Below are positions 7,670 through 16,406 of a stretch of 64,000 nt of DNA, in pieces; within the stretch, counting starts at the first letter, position 1; each line of letters begins with the position of its first letter. Source of the stretch: Hahella sp. CCB-MM4 (lineage in GTDB: Bacteria > Pseudomonadota > Gammaproteobacteria > Pseudomonadales > Oleiphilaceae); contig NZ_MRYI01000140.1 of NCBI RefSeq assembly GCF_002260525.1, forward strand, positions 1-64,000. Direction: 5' to 3'. Position numbers and translations under genes: made by a program. Under the pieces are notes generated by a model, which saw only the letters and a list, made by a program, of their open reading frames with translations, did no database searches and was not told the DNA's origin.

Positions 7670-8068
7670 ATGAGCATCAAGAATATCAATCCTGCAGAGC
7701 TTTACGACGGGGCACCGTCCGGCATGTCCCATGCCAAAATAGACACTGGCCTTGGGCTGGTCTTTGTATCGGGCCAAGTCGACTGGAGTCCTGACTATGA
7801 GATAAAAAATACCGGTATCGAAGCACAAACTGAAGGGGCTTCAAGAAATCTCCTGAAAGTCCTTGAAGCGGCTAATTCATCCGCTGAAAACATATTGCAG
7901 CTACGAGTTTATGTGCGGGGCGAAGTTGCTGAGCATATAGAAAAACTGGTGCCGATCATTGTCAGACACTTGGGAATATCGCGCCCTGCACTCACTGGAA
8001 TTGGCGTCGCGTCTTTGGCGACACCGGACACTTTGATTGAAATTGAAGCCGTGGCTAAGGTTTATTGA
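7670..8068 (+). CDS. RidA/YjgF/UK114-family protein
   Basis: 132 residues with an AGAGG Shine-Dalgarno sequence before ATG 7670. Family hallmarks: GLVFVSGQVDW near residue 25-35, a central amphipathic helix (ASRNLLKVLEAANSSAENI), and RPALTGIGVASLATPDTLIEIEAVA at the C-terminus. The Arg that binds the carboxylate in true RidA sits in a RxxxxxVxxLxxPxxxVEiE context; the equivalent here is RPALTGIGVASLATPDTLIEIE, so imine/enamine deaminase activity is plausible. RidA-type proteins hydrolyse reactive 2-aminoacrylate and related imines, or serve in specific catabolic pathways. It follows the LysR gene, which may control it. Confidence 0.85.
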   Translation: MSIKNINPAELYDGAPSGMSHAKIDTGLGLVFVSGQVDWSPDYEIKNTGIEAQTEGASRNLLKVLEAANSSAENILQLRVYVRGEVAEHIEKLVPIIVRHLGISRPALTGIGVASLATPDTLIEIEAVAKVY

Positions 8069-8119
8069 TTCATCACGGGGTATTTGGGTGAAGTCGATAC
8101 TTCACCCTTTTGCTGCTTC

Positions 8120-8410
8120 TCAGGTATGGCCGGTTCCATAATAGCGTTTGTAAAAGCCGGAAACTTCGTCCGCCAGTTCGGGAGAGAATTCCCTTAGCCC
8201 TTCACCAAAGGTTGTATCGTCAACGTTTTCTTTATCTCTAGCACCCTGCTCCTTTCTGACCAGAGACTCGATGCGTGTTTTGATGCCAACGGCTTCCCAC
8301 ATAAAGCTGTCATGCATACTGGACTTTGCATGATAGTAACTTCCCTTTTCTTCCAGGGCGGCAATCAATTTTAATCCTTGCTGAATCAATTCCTGGTCTG
8401 TGCTCATCAT
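8120..8410 (-). CDS. Small hypothetical protein
   Basis: 96 residues; ATG codons at 8410 and 8407 both follow a GAGG motif. Helical, charged protein (STDQELIQQGLKLIAALEEK at the start), with no signal peptide or membrane segment and no recognised domain. It lies 41 bp after the 171-residue hypothetical gene on the same strand and probably shares its transcript. No function assigned. Confidence 0.55.
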   Translation of the reverse strand: MMSTDQELIQQGLKLIAALEEKGSYYHAKSSMHDSFMWEAVGIKTRIESLVRKEQGARDKENVDDTTFGEGLREFSPELADEVSGFYKRYYGTGHT

Positions 8411-8451
8411 CTACCTCATGTGTAGCTTATTCATCTTCAAGGGGACGTCCC

Positions 8452-8967
8452 CTAGTTAACATCCGTCGAGAACCCTGCTGCTTCAAGGAATCCGGGGACG
8501 GAATATTTCGTTCCAGGTAATTCTTCCCATGCGGCATCTCCAGGTCGGCATTGATACATGTAGGCCCAATGAAGCAGAAGACTGCCATTCTGGTTCGCCG
8601 ACATCTGCATCTCAAAGACCCATTCAGTTTCGCGTAGGGTCGTCACCCCAAAACCCGAGGTTGCCAGGGCTGACCCTGCGGGGTTTATCGGCATAAACGA
8701 CATTAGAACACGGCCATCCGGTGTTATTGACCCTGTCAGGCATAACCCGTTTGGCGTGTCATTCGCGGGGGCATCTTCAGCCAGAGTGACCGAAACAGCA
8801 CAGTTCCCCCAGAAGTAGCCTTTTTCGTATTCGGTAATTTGCCAGACTGTCTGATCAGACATCCAGATGGGCGGCTCACCATCCGGACTGAATTGAGGTG
8901 CGGGTAAATATAGCTCCGGAACGTACCAGAATGTGCCCGCCAACCATGACCAATCTTCCTTTTTCAT
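8452..8967 (-). CDS. Hypothetical protein, tryptophan-rich, beta-type
   Basis: 171 residues, ATG 8967 behind a strong AAGGAGAG site. The N-terminus MKKEDWSWLAGTFWYVPEL and repeated aromatic/beta-prone stretches (WMSDQTVWQITEYEKGYFWG, then SITPDGRVLMSFMPI) suggest a lipocalin-like or small beta-barrel fold. The start has no signal peptide, so it is probably cytoplasmic. Not assigned to a named family. Likely first gene of a two-gene unit with the 96-residue protein. Confidence 0.65.
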   Translation of the reverse strand: MKKEDWSWLAGTFWYVPELYLPAPQFSPDGEPPIWMSDQTVWQITEYEKGYFWGNCAVSVTLAEDAPANDTPNGLCLTGSITPDGRVLMSFMPINPAGSALATSGFGVTTLRETEWVFEMQMSANQNGSLLLHWAYMYQCRPGDAAWEELPGTKYSVPGFLEAAGFSTDVN

Positions 8968-9284
8968 ATGACTCTCCTTTTTTCCTTTCTTCCTATTTCC
9001 CTTTTCTCATTTCCTTAGGTCGCTAAGAAACAGATCCCTCGGCCCTCTTTTGTCTTTCCTCAGCCTCGGCAGCTAAACATCCCACTCGGAGGTATCCGTA
9101 TTCATTTCAATATAGCCCTTAAGACGGTGCAACAATAGAATTTTTCCTTTCCAGGAAAATTTAAAGCAATGATCTATTGTTCACCCACCTTCTCTGACTT
9201 CTAGTGAATACCCAATCCTCCTCTTTTGTTATAGCATGGCGCCCATTCATTTTTGCCCTGATACAAAGGAATTCATCTTTCTAA
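8968..9284. promoter_or_regulatory. Divergent intergenic region with a nested inverted repeat
   Basis: AT-rich gap between divergent genes. It holds an outer 9-bp inverted repeat AACAATAGA (9131-9139) / TCTATTGTT (9173-9181) enclosing an inner one, TTTTCCT (9142-9148) / AGGAAAA (9153-9159). There is no T tail, so an operator or structured 5' leader is more likely than a terminator. No LexA-type CTG-N10-CAG box was found, although the downstream YdjM family is LexA-regulated in enterobacteria. Confidence 0.4.
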
Positions 9285-9971
9285 ATGGCTAATTTTAATA
9301 CACATCTTTTGGGCGGCGCCGCTGCATCCGGTATGCTGACTTCTACCATATTGCTTACCGGGTTATTCACTCCCGGCCAGGGCATGGCATTCTGGGTAGC
9401 AGGAACCATCGCAAGCCTGGCTCCGGATCTCGACGCCGATACTACCGCCATACTGAAGGGGCTCTTTAGTGCGCTAGGTGTGATGGCCTCGTTTGTTGTC
9501 CTGTTTACTTTTCAAAGCCTTCCGTTACTGTATTTATGGGGCGCCATGCTCGCAGCTTTTCTTGCCGTCCGTATTGGTTTGCTGGAGATATTTGCTTATC
9601 TGACAGAGCACCGAGGGTCATTCCATTCCCTTTTGGCTGCGATATCTTTTGGACTGGCATCCGCTTTCCTGTCCTGGCGCTTTGTGGGACAAGGCATCGA
9701 CTTTGCCTGGGCGATAGGAATTATGGTGTTTGCAGGCTACATGGTTCATCTGATACTTGATGAATGTTATGCCGTAAACCTGGCAGATATGGAATTTAAG
9801 CGCTCCTTCGGAACAGCGTTAAAACCTGTAAGTATCCAGAACTGGTGGGCCAGCGGTATCTTCCTCGCAATTGCCGTTTATTGTGCGATTCAGTTACCCC
9901 CGCCGCATAAGTTACATCAGGAAGTGATCGTACTTGCCAAACTGGATCACATCTGGGATTCCCGCTCCTAG
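9285..9971 (+). CDS. YdjM-like membrane-bound metal-dependent hydrolase family protein (DUF457)
   Basis: 228 residues with about five membrane segments. The family's conserved polar motifs are present: H in FNTHLLGGA near residue 6, SLAPDLDAD at about 45-53, and TEHRGSFHS at about 110-118, followed by a conserved H/D pair in YMVHLILDECY. In E. coli the homologue YdjM is an inner-membrane SOS-induced protein of unclear substrate. The transcript ends at a hairpin at 10080-10108 after an unusual 16-bp repeat array. Confidence 0.8.
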   Translation: MANFNTHLLGGAAASGMLTSTILLTGLFTPGQGMAFWVAGTIASLAPDLDADTTAILKGLFSALGVMASFVVLFTFQSLPLLYLWGAMLAAFLAVRIGLLEIFAYLTEHRGSFHSLLAAISFGLASAFLSWRFVGQGIDFAWAIGIMVFAGYMVHLILDECYAVNLADMEFKRSFGTALKPVSIQNWWASGIFLAIAVYCAIQLPPPHKLHQEVIVLAKLDHIWDSRS

Positions 9972-9974
9972 TTT

Positions 9975-10076
9975 CTGACTAACCTAGCACCTGACTATCC
10001 AAGCGTCTGACTATCCAAGCGTCTGACTATCCAAGCGTCTGACTATCCAAGCGTCTGACTAACCTGGCGCATGACT
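9975..10076. repeat. Intergenic array of six 16-bp units
   Basis: Period 16 bp. The four central units (9991-10006, 10007-10022, 10023-10038, 10039-10054) are identical CTGACTATCCAAGCGT; the flanking units (9975-9990 and 10055-10070) are diverged (CTGACTAACC...), and a partial copy ends at 10076. It lies between the ydjM-like stop and the terminator, so it is transcribed. Identical centre with diverged edges points to recent expansion by slippage. Confidence 0.9.
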
Positions 10077-10079
10077 CAG

Positions 10080-10108
10080 AAGGACCGGTCGATATGGCCG
10101 GTCCTTTA
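10080..10108. terminator. Bidirectional terminator
   Basis: Perfect 9-bp stem AAGGACCGG (10080-10088) / CCGGTCCTT (10098-10106) with a 9-nt loop. It lies between convergent genes, with T-rich flank on the plus side. Confidence 0.8.
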
Positions 10109-10131
10109 TCATGCTTGAAGCACTTATAGCA

Positions 10132-11799
10132 TCATAACCTTCTGCCTCTCTGGTCGACACCAATCAATACTTCCCCATCAGGATTGTCCTTTCTGGTATT
10201 GGCGACCCAAGGCGCGAGGCATCTCCTGTCTTTGGCGCAGTCATCCGTCAGCCCATGCAAGAAGGCAACGAGTTCCCTAACCTGGTCCGGGGAGAGCACA
10301 GGGTTCGTCAGGCGGGAGATTCCCTGCGCCTGCTCTGCCCTTAGTTTGGCTACCGCCTGCAGGGAGTTATTCAAAGCATCCGGGTATGGCAGATTACAAT
10401 TTTCAAAATTCCCAAATTGATTTATCGGACAGGGTGACTGGGTGAATACCTGATTAATGGCCGCTTCAGGAGCGATATAATGACGAACAACCTGTTCGAG
10501 TGTTTGATAGGCACCTCCATGTCCGTATGGGGCTGTCAGGGCGACGTTCAAGAGACTCGGGGTTCGGTAACGATAACGGTCATCCGGATCTCCCGTTACT
10601 CTCTCACGGCCAAAGTCGTCATTCTGGCCATCGCCCTTGCCTGGTCCGAACTGGGGAAATGCCACGGTATGATGTCGACCATCTGAAAAGGTTGGTCCGT
10701 TATGACAGGCTCCACACCCGGCTCCTCCATCCGAAGCACGGGTAAAGAAAAGAATGGCACCGCGTTTTTGTTCATCGCTCAGTGCATTCTGATCTCCCTG
10801 TAAATAGCGTTGCCAGGCCGAATTTACAAACACCATGGACCGTTCATATTCACCTATTGCCACGCTAATGGCATCAAAAGTAATCAGCTGTTCCGCGCTG
10901 GCATTAACGCCAAAGGCTTCCTGGAATTCAGGTAGCCAACGATTTCTTTCAAGTTCATCAGCGCCTATACCATATCCACCTATACGTGCTGCCAAGTGGT
11001 CCCGAATATCCTGATTGGCGGACCCTGACTCAAATTGGTCAGTTTTCATCTCGTCCACTTCCGTCACCGGAAATCGGGACTGGGCTGCGGCTAGATTGGG
11101 CCCTGCGTCGGGATCAGCAATATTGAACCCGGAATCCGGTGTTGAGATGCCCGATATGGCACCATTGGTGTTCATCTCCTTGCCCAGACTTTCCACCCTG
11201 GAATCCCAGAACAATCCCGTGTCCCACAACCCGGTATTAAATACCGTTGGCGTGTTACGTGGCACTACAGGCAAGCCAGAAACTGGCTCGCGTCCTGGTC
11301 CCAATAAGGCAGTTTGTTCTGCTTCCACTCCCACGGGAAAACTTAGGCGATCAGCGCCACCCAATGAAGGGTGATGACAGGTCACACAGGCGGCGTCAAA
11401 TGCTCCCCCGAGACTCTTACTGAAAAACAACTTTTTCCCCAACTGAGGTAATGGATCATTGATATGGGGAAGTTCTCTTGGTGAAACGTCTATTGGTGTC
11501 AGTCCACGCAAAGCAATCAGATCTGACAACTCCGCTTCCAGTTCAGGATCTCCAGTTTCCGGTTCATTAAATGACATTCTGATTGGCTGTCCTTCTCTTT
11601 CATTATCGAGCCTTACGCGGTCTTCATGCTGCTGCCGCTTGATCGGTTCGTTATCAGTGACAAAAGGAGATGGATTTTCATCACCTGATGCGGCTAAGAC
11701 CGGCAGGCTCATACCACCAACGCCAATCATGTAGACACCCAGTATTGCTGTCAGGGCTTTGGTTGTTTTCGGTGCGTTAGCACCTGTTACCCAACTCAT
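10132..11799 (-). CDS. Di-haem cytochrome c peroxidase / MauG-family protein
   Basis: 555 residues from ATG 11799, which is 8 nt after AGGGAG; upstream in-frame codons to 11808 exist. A signal peptide ends near AASG. Two c-type haem motifs, CVTCH (about residue 140) and CGACH (about 365), plus GHGGAY, where His is a likely distal or second-haem ligand, match bacterial cytochrome c peroxidases. These periplasmic enzymes reduce hydrogen peroxide with electrons from cytochromes, while MauG relatives oxidise protein side chains. At 555 residues it is longer than classical CcpA (about 340), with an acidic N-terminal extension and inserts. Monocistronic by spacing. Confidence 0.85.
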   Translation of the reverse strand: MSWVTGANAPKTTKALTAILGVYMIGVGGMSLPVLAASGDENPSPFVTDNEPIKRQQHEDRVRLDNEREGQPIRMSFNEPETGDPELEAELSDLIALRGLTPIDVSPRELPHINDPLPQLGKKLFFSKSLGGAFDAACVTCHHPSLGGADRLSFPVGVEAEQTALLGPGREPVSGLPVVPRNTPTVFNTGLWDTGLFWDSRVESLGKEMNTNGAISGISTPDSGFNIADPDAGPNLAAAQSRFPVTEVDEMKTDQFESGSANQDIRDHLAARIGGYGIGADELERNRWLPEFQEAFGVNASAEQLITFDAISVAIGEYERSMVFVNSAWQRYLQGDQNALSDEQKRGAILFFTRASDGGAGCGACHNGPTFSDGRHHTVAFPQFGPGKGDGQNDDFGRERVTGDPDDRYRYRTPSLLNVALTAPYGHGGAYQTLEQVVRHYIAPEAAINQVFTQSPCPINQFGNFENCNLPYPDALNNSLQAVAKLRAEQAQGISRLTNPVLSPDQVRELVAFLHGLTDDCAKDRRCLAPWVANTRKDNPDGEVLIGVDQRGRRL

Positions 11800-12052
11800 A
11801 AGCATCACTCCCTAGTGAGTTCACAACGTATTTTTTGTTTGAAATGCTCCGACATCCCTATGCAGATCCAACTGGGGTGACATCCACCTTTCCCAATGAT
11901 CACGCCCAAAAGACCTGACTTTTACGGAGACTCATAACACTAGGTAAGAAATGAGGAGGAATTGTGCTAGAAATGTGCAAGAAATATGGAAGACATGGAA
12001 ATTGCCAACCTGAACCACTTATTGATGGCAATAAGATGAAGCATCAGCCGCA

Positions 12053-13276
12053 TCAGGCAGATGGAGAGGAAGAAGCACTTCTGTCTTTTGCATGTTCCTC
12101 AATGAGGTCAATCAGAATCCGCTCAACATTACTTCCGCCGATACCAATACGTGCAGCCAAAGAAATGGACGCTAAAAACATGGCGGCGTGCTTGTAGTCT
12201 TTCGCGACAAAGTCCCTTAATGCTGATACTAGCGCCAGAGACACTTCACGGCTCGTGCAGGTGGGAGACCCCACGATAGAACTCACGCACTTTTCAAGTC
12301 CCTCCGAATCTTCTGCAGATGCATACAGACCCGCGATGTGTAGTGCGATAAATGGATGGGAGATCATGGTCCAGAAGCGCTCAATATGCTCCAGAGCGTC
12401 TTTCGGCAGAGCTGTGGCCTTGCCGGTTGCAAGATAATCCCTGAGGAGAAATCCACCACAATCTGCCAGGGCGAGTACAGGTCCACAGGTGGTTACATCA
12501 GGGGAACAGAATTCGGTATATCTCTTTATCGCATTGTCTCGTTCGCCAGTCTGCCATTCCGATAGCGCCAGATGCCACTGAACATGACTATACATCTGTC
12601 CATCACGAGCACTGCCTTCATATTCGGAAAGCCAACGCTGGATAACCCGGGTCGACTCCTCAGCCTCTCCCTCGTCATGAAGCAAATGTGCCAGGGCATG
12701 AATGCTATAGAGAGATTCGGGGCGCAATTCCAAGGCCCGTTCGATCAAGGTCCGCCCACGCTGACGGTCTCCGGCTTCGCTGGCAGCAAATCCCAGGCGA
12801 GCCAGGAAAGCCCAGTCGTTTTCCCGCCCCTGACCAACCGATTCCAGCAGATTGAGTACCGCTGTCAGCTTGTTTGGTCCGCCATAAAAGATCAAGTAGC
12901 TTGAAAGCTGCGAAACAATCAACAAATCGCCAGGGTTCGTTTTCAGGTAGGCCCGCGCCCGATCTATGGTGTTACCCGCATCGGTCATAAAACCAAAGAG
13001 GATATCGATATGCTCGCGCTCCCACTCACTTGCATGTACCGCTGATTCTGTTGCAAGTGACAGGAAACGGTTCGCATCGGGGCCACCAATGTCTTTCTCC
13101 ACAAAATAACGGGCAGCGGCTGCGAGCGCGAAATGACCGTCCAATTTGAGTGCTCTATCAAGAGCTTGGGCCGCTCCGGATTGAGACCCTAGAATCAGGT
13201 CAATGGCCTGGTTATAAAGTTCTACAGCCTCGTTCGAACAACTGCTGAGGTAATTCCCAGTCCTCGGTTCTATCAT
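12053..13276 (-). CDS. Tetratricopeptide-repeat protein, TTC38-like
   Basis: 407 residues with at least six helical hairpins of TPR type (ALDRALKLDGHFALAAAARY, then ERALELRPESLYSIHALAHL). The spacing and motifs such as HIDILFGF, HALAHLLHDEGEAEE and HVQWHLALSEWQTGE resemble the TTC38/TPR_38 family, soluble proteins of unknown biochemical role. There is no signal peptide and no obvious Shine-Dalgarno sequence at ATG 13276, so the start is uncertain. It lies downstream of two different repeat arrays in the gap to the cyclase gene. Confidence 0.7.
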   Translation of the reverse strand: MIEPRTGNYLSSCSNEAVELYNQAIDLILGSQSGAAQALDRALKLDGHFALAAAARYFVEKDIGGPDANRFLSLATESAVHASEWEREHIDILFGFMTDAGNTIDRARAYLKTNPGDLLIVSQLSSYLIFYGGPNKLTAVLNLLESVGQGRENDWAFLARLGFAASEAGDRQRGRTLIERALELRPESLYSIHALAHLLHDEGEAEESTRVIQRWLSEYEGSARDGQMYSHVQWHLALSEWQTGERDNAIKRYTEFCSPDVTTCGPVLALADCGGFLLRDYLATGKATALPKDALEHIERFWTMISHPFIALHIAGLYASAEDSEGLEKCVSSIVGSPTCTSREVSLALVSALRDFVAKDYKHAAMFLASISLAARIGIGGSNVERILIDLIEEHAKDRSASSSPSA

Positions 13277-13376
13277 AAGAGCACCGACGGTTGCTTGAGT
13301 GAATGGTCAGGGGTTTCAGGTAGAAAGCATGGCTGCCTGAACCCCCTATCAAATCAGTATGGAGCTGCTTCTTCCC

Positions 13377-13420
13377 ATTAAGATAGCGCTTCATAAATTG
13401 TCCTATTAAGATAGCGCTTC
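13377..13420. repeat. 16-bp direct repeat, two copies 28 bp apart
   Basis: ATTAAGATAGCGCTTC at 13377-13392 and again at 13405-13420, identical. It lies upstream of the TPR gene. The repeat contains AGCGCT, itself palindromic, so a binding site is possible, but the neighbouring arrays suggest a duplication origin. Confidence 0.7.
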
Positions 13421-13462
13421 TTGATAAAATAGCATAATGACAGAAACAGGGTCGCGGCAGAT

Positions 13463-13546
13463 TAGGCCGATATTAATGAACTACCGCCGATATTAAGCGA
13501 ACTGTCGTCGATATTAAGCGAACTGTCGTCGATATTGAGCGAACTA
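13463..13546. repeat. Intergenic array of four 21-bp units
   Basis: Units at 13463-13483, 13484-13504, 13505-13525 and 13526-13546 share a CGATATTAAGCGAACT core. The middle pair are nearly identical and the first is most diverged. The array ends 8 bp before the stop of the minus-strand cyclase gene and is unrelated in sequence to the other arrays of the window. Confidence 0.85.
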
Positions 13547-13553
13547 GCGAGGC

Positions 13554-14945
13554 TTATTCACTACATACCCTGTTTCTCCCCATCTTCTTCGCCTGATACA
13601 ACAAGCGATCTGCCATGCTGACGAAGTCTTTATACCTTTCCTCATTGGGGACGACACAGGTTAGACCCGCGCTGATAGTGATATGCCGTTCCGCTTTGGA
13701 GGCTTCATGCAGTAGATTTAATTCCCGGACCTCCAGGCAACACCTGGCGGCGATTTCTTTGGCCTCATCCAGCTCAATGTCCGGAAGCAATATTGCAAAC
13801 TCTTCTCCGCCATATCGAGCAACCAAGTCGGACGACCGGGAAACACAACCCATTAATGCCTGGGCAACCAGCTTCAGGCATTTGTCGCCTTTTTGGTGCC
13901 CGTATAGATCGTTGTATGCCTTAAAGTAGTCGATATCGATCAGGATTAATGACAGCGGTAGCCGGTTGCGGCGCATCCTGCGCCACTCCTTTTCGAGAGT
14001 GACGTCAAACATGCGTCGGTTAGCCACTCCGGTAAGACCGTCCTCGTAGGACATCCTTTCCAGGTTTCTCCGCATGTCATCAAGAACCTTCTGCGCAATC
14101 TTCTGCTCGGTAATGTCGCGGATGGTCGCTGAAAGTCCAATCGCTTCATTTTCGTTTCCACGTATCACGGAGAGCATCAGGTTCACATAAACCGTCTGTT
14201 CCTCAGGCCGTGAAAATTCCACTTCCTTTTCCATATGCTCGCTATCACCCTTGAGCAATAGATTGACAAGTCCCTTGAGCTCCTGTGACCAATTGCCTCC
14301 TGCAATCTTAAATATCGATCGCCCCACTGCCGTATCGACAGATAGGCCAAACAGTGACTGCGCCGCATTATTCCACTTGACGATGGTGCCCTCGCAGGTC
14401 GTCGCAATAATGGCGTCATGTGCATATTCAAACAGGTTAGAAAGGAATCTTAGCGACACCGAGTAGCGCTGCAACTCTGAGACTTTGGGCTTTTCGGAAA
14501 CCAGTATTTTGTTCTGCAGGCCGACAATCGTGGTTTTGAACTTCTTTCTTTTTATCGCCGCTCCCAGAGACCTGGACAACATTGAGGAGAAATAGTCGGA
14601 AGTCACTTTCAATATTTCCCAGTGATTTCCCACACCGGAAACCGGCGACTGAAGTTCCTGTTTCAGCAGGAGATTGTCCGTCGTTTCAAGAAAGACAAAA
14701 TGCATTTCCGGTATCACGCTTCTAATCTTTCTGGCTGTCTGAATGGGGTTTCCCAGGTCAGTCCCTATCAGGGTAAGACAGGGAGTGCTGCCATTCAGAT
14801 CGGGTTGCCGCAGGCACCTCAGCATTTCATCTATATCGTCAAATTCCAGTAATGCCGCCCCCTGCTCTCTGACAACCTCCTCAAATCTCCCCAGGTAGTT
14901 GTTTTTGGATTCCGTGCTGTCTATGTACAATGCAGTTTCGGCCAT
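13554..14945 (-). CDS. PAS-GGDEF diguanylate cyclase
   Basis: 463 residues. The first 150 residues look like a degenerate receiver-type alpha/beta domain without a clear phospho-acceptor site. A PAS domain follows (about 165-285, FEYAHDAIIATTCEGTIVKW, closing with ATIRDITEQK), then a GGDEF domain with start motif DGLTGVANRR and an intact GGEEF active site at about residue 379. An RxxD inhibitory site (RSSD) stands five residues before GGEEF, so product inhibition is expected. The enzyme makes the second messenger c-di-GMP from two GTP. No transmembrane segment, so a cytoplasmic sensor. No EAL domain nearby. Confidence 0.9.
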   Translation of the reverse strand: MAETALYIDSTESKNNYLGRFEEVVREQGAALLEFDDIDEMLRCLRQPDLNGSTPCLTLIGTDLGNPIQTARKIRSVIPEMHFVFLETTDNLLLKQELQSPVSGVGNHWEILKVTSDYFSSMLSRSLGAAIKRKKFKTTIVGLQNKILVSEKPKVSELQRYSVSLRFLSNLFEYAHDAIIATTCEGTIVKWNNAAQSLFGLSVDTAVGRSIFKIAGGNWSQELKGLVNLLLKGDSEHMEKEVEFSRPEEQTVYVNLMLSVIRGNENEAIGLSATIRDITEQKIAQKVLDDMRRNLERMSYEDGLTGVANRRMFDVTLEKEWRRMRRNRLPLSLILIDIDYFKAYNDLYGHQKGDKCLKLVAQALMGCVSRSSDLVARYGGEEFAILLPDIELDEAKEIAARCCLEVRELNLLHEASKAERHITISAGLTCVVPNEERYKDFVSMADRLLYQAKKMGRNRVCSE

Positions 14946-15038
14946 ATTTGCGGATTATTCTCAAGCTGTAGCTGGGTTGAATTGTCGTAGGGTTAATTAG
15001 TTCTTGGATTAACTTGTCTTTGGTAAATAGACGTTTGC

Positions 15039-16202
15039 TCAAATAATGGGTAGATCCAGCATAAGCCTTCCAGTCCAGGTCTTTAACAAGTCAGTTGTTG
15101 GAGACATCACATGACTGGCTCGTGCATCTCTCAATAGACGTGACAATTCACTATCGTCGCGATAAGCCATACCCCCACAACAGGTCATTGCTTCATTGGT
15201 AATCCTGACTGCCAGATCCGCGGCATCCGCCTTGGCCATCAGAATATTCACCGTCGCCTGCGGATCCCCTATATCTCCCTTGTAGGCGGCTTTGTAAAGC
15301 AAGCCCCTGGTTCTCTCGACTGCAATACTCATCTCGGCAATGCGATACTGCATTGTGGGGATATCGGCCAACAATTCTCCGGAATGTTCATATCGACGTC
15401 CCTTGAGATGCTGTATGGCTATGTCCAATGCCCGCTTGGCGACGCCCACATAGGTGCCCGCCATTGCAATGAGGAAATACGGCGCAACGACTTCAAACGT
15501 ATACCAGATCTGATCCCCTTCCTTACCTAAAAGGTTCTCCGCCGGCACATGAACGTCTTTAAGGTTCATTGCTCTCGAAGCATTTCCGCGCATGCCCAGT
15601 CCCTGCCAGGGACTCATCCATTCGATTCCTTGCGTACCACTGTCCACCAGCAGACAGTTGAACTCACCCTCTGCGGCACTCTGGTCACTTGCCATGGTAG
15701 AGATCACATAAGAATCGGCATGTTCGCCGTTAGTCACGAACTGCTTACATCCATTAACGATAAATTCATCGTTTTCAAGAAGCAGTTTTGTCTGGGGTAA
15801 ATAGAAATGAGCACCGGTACCACGCTCAGACAGGGCTAGCGTTGTAATGTGTTTGTTTTCTGCGATTGGCTTTAAGTACTTTTCTTCATGGTAGGCGGTC
15901 GCCTTAGCTGAGATGACTGCCGTTCCGACACAATGCATCGCGAAGCATAAGGACGATGAGGCACAGCTCTCGGCAATGGTTTCGCCGATCACGGCCAGCG
16001 CCAGTAACCCTTGTTCATGACCACCCAGTCGTTTGGGGACATGCAGACCCAGTAGCCCTGCCTCAGCAAGGGCTTGCATCGAATGGCTCGGCCATTCGGC
16101 ATTGGAATCCACCGCATCTGCTCTTGGGGCGATGTCCCTAATACTGACGTCCCGGGCAATATTGCTGAGATTCACTATTGATGCTGAAAGAAGTTCTTCC
16201 AT
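15039..16202 (-). CDS. Acyl-CoA dehydrogenase-like flavoprotein without the usual catalytic Glu
   Basis: 387 residues covering the full acyl-CoA dehydrogenase fold: N-terminal helical domain, middle beta domain (LALSERGTGAHF, FVTNGEHADSYVIS) and C-terminal helical domain (MTCCGGMAYRDDSELSRLLRD). In catalytic members the C-terminal motif reads R-x-L-E-G-T with Glu as base; here the aligned stretch is SHVMSPTTDLL, with Ser-Pro in that place. The base may be elsewhere, or the enzyme may be a hydroxylase-type or non-dehydrogenating relative. It is separate from the valine operon at 59-64 kb, whose dehydrogenase keeps LEGTNE. No operon partner on its strand; a 17-bp palindrome lies 116 bp upstream. 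Confidence 0.8.
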   Translation of the reverse strand: MEELLSASIVNLSNIARDVSIRDIAPRADAVDSNAEWPSHSMQALAEAGLLGLHVPKRLGGHEQGLLALAVIGETIAESCASSSLCFAMHCVGTAVISAKATAYHEEKYLKPIAENKHITTLALSERGTGAHFYLPQTKLLLENDEFIVNGCKQFVTNGEHADSYVISTMASDQSAAEGEFNCLLVDSGTQGIEWMSPWQGLGMRGNASRAMNLKDVHVPAENLLGKEGDQIWYTFEVVAPYFLIAMAGTYVGVAKRALDIAIQHLKGRRYEHSGELLADIPTMQYRIAEMSIAVERTRGLLYKAAYKGDIGDPQATVNILMAKADAADLAVRITNEAMTCCGGMAYRDDSELSRLLRDARASHVMSPTTDLLKTWTGRLMLDLPII

Positions 16203-16317
16203 CTATTTGGAGAAATACCTGAGAGATAATCAACTAAACCTTTTCTAAGACTAGTCGAAGGAGCCGCCCCTAGCAACGCGCACGCTCAAGTCCCTGACGT
16301 ATAACCTATCACCTGTT

Positions 16318-16334
16318 TTTCAGCATTGCTGAAA
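16318..16334. promoter_or_regulatory. 17-bp perfect palindrome
   Basis: TTTCAGCA (16318-16325), T, TGCTGAAA (16327-16334). It lies between the acyl-CoA dehydrogenase-like gene start (16202) and the small minus-strand reading frame ending at 16407. It could be an operator for an unlinked regulator or a short hairpin at the end of the small gene; no T tract follows on either strand. Confidence 0.45.
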
Positions 16335-16406
16335 TAAGATTAGATAGCTTCTTAACGCTTGATAAGCCATTTCTGCCAATACTTCACATGAATTCGTTTC
16401 ATTGTT

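Noticed and set aside
11964-12197. 77-codon plus-strand frame behind AGGAGG
   Set aside because: The ribosome site is good, but two thirds of the frame is antisense to the 3' end of the TPR gene and the product looks non-coding there.
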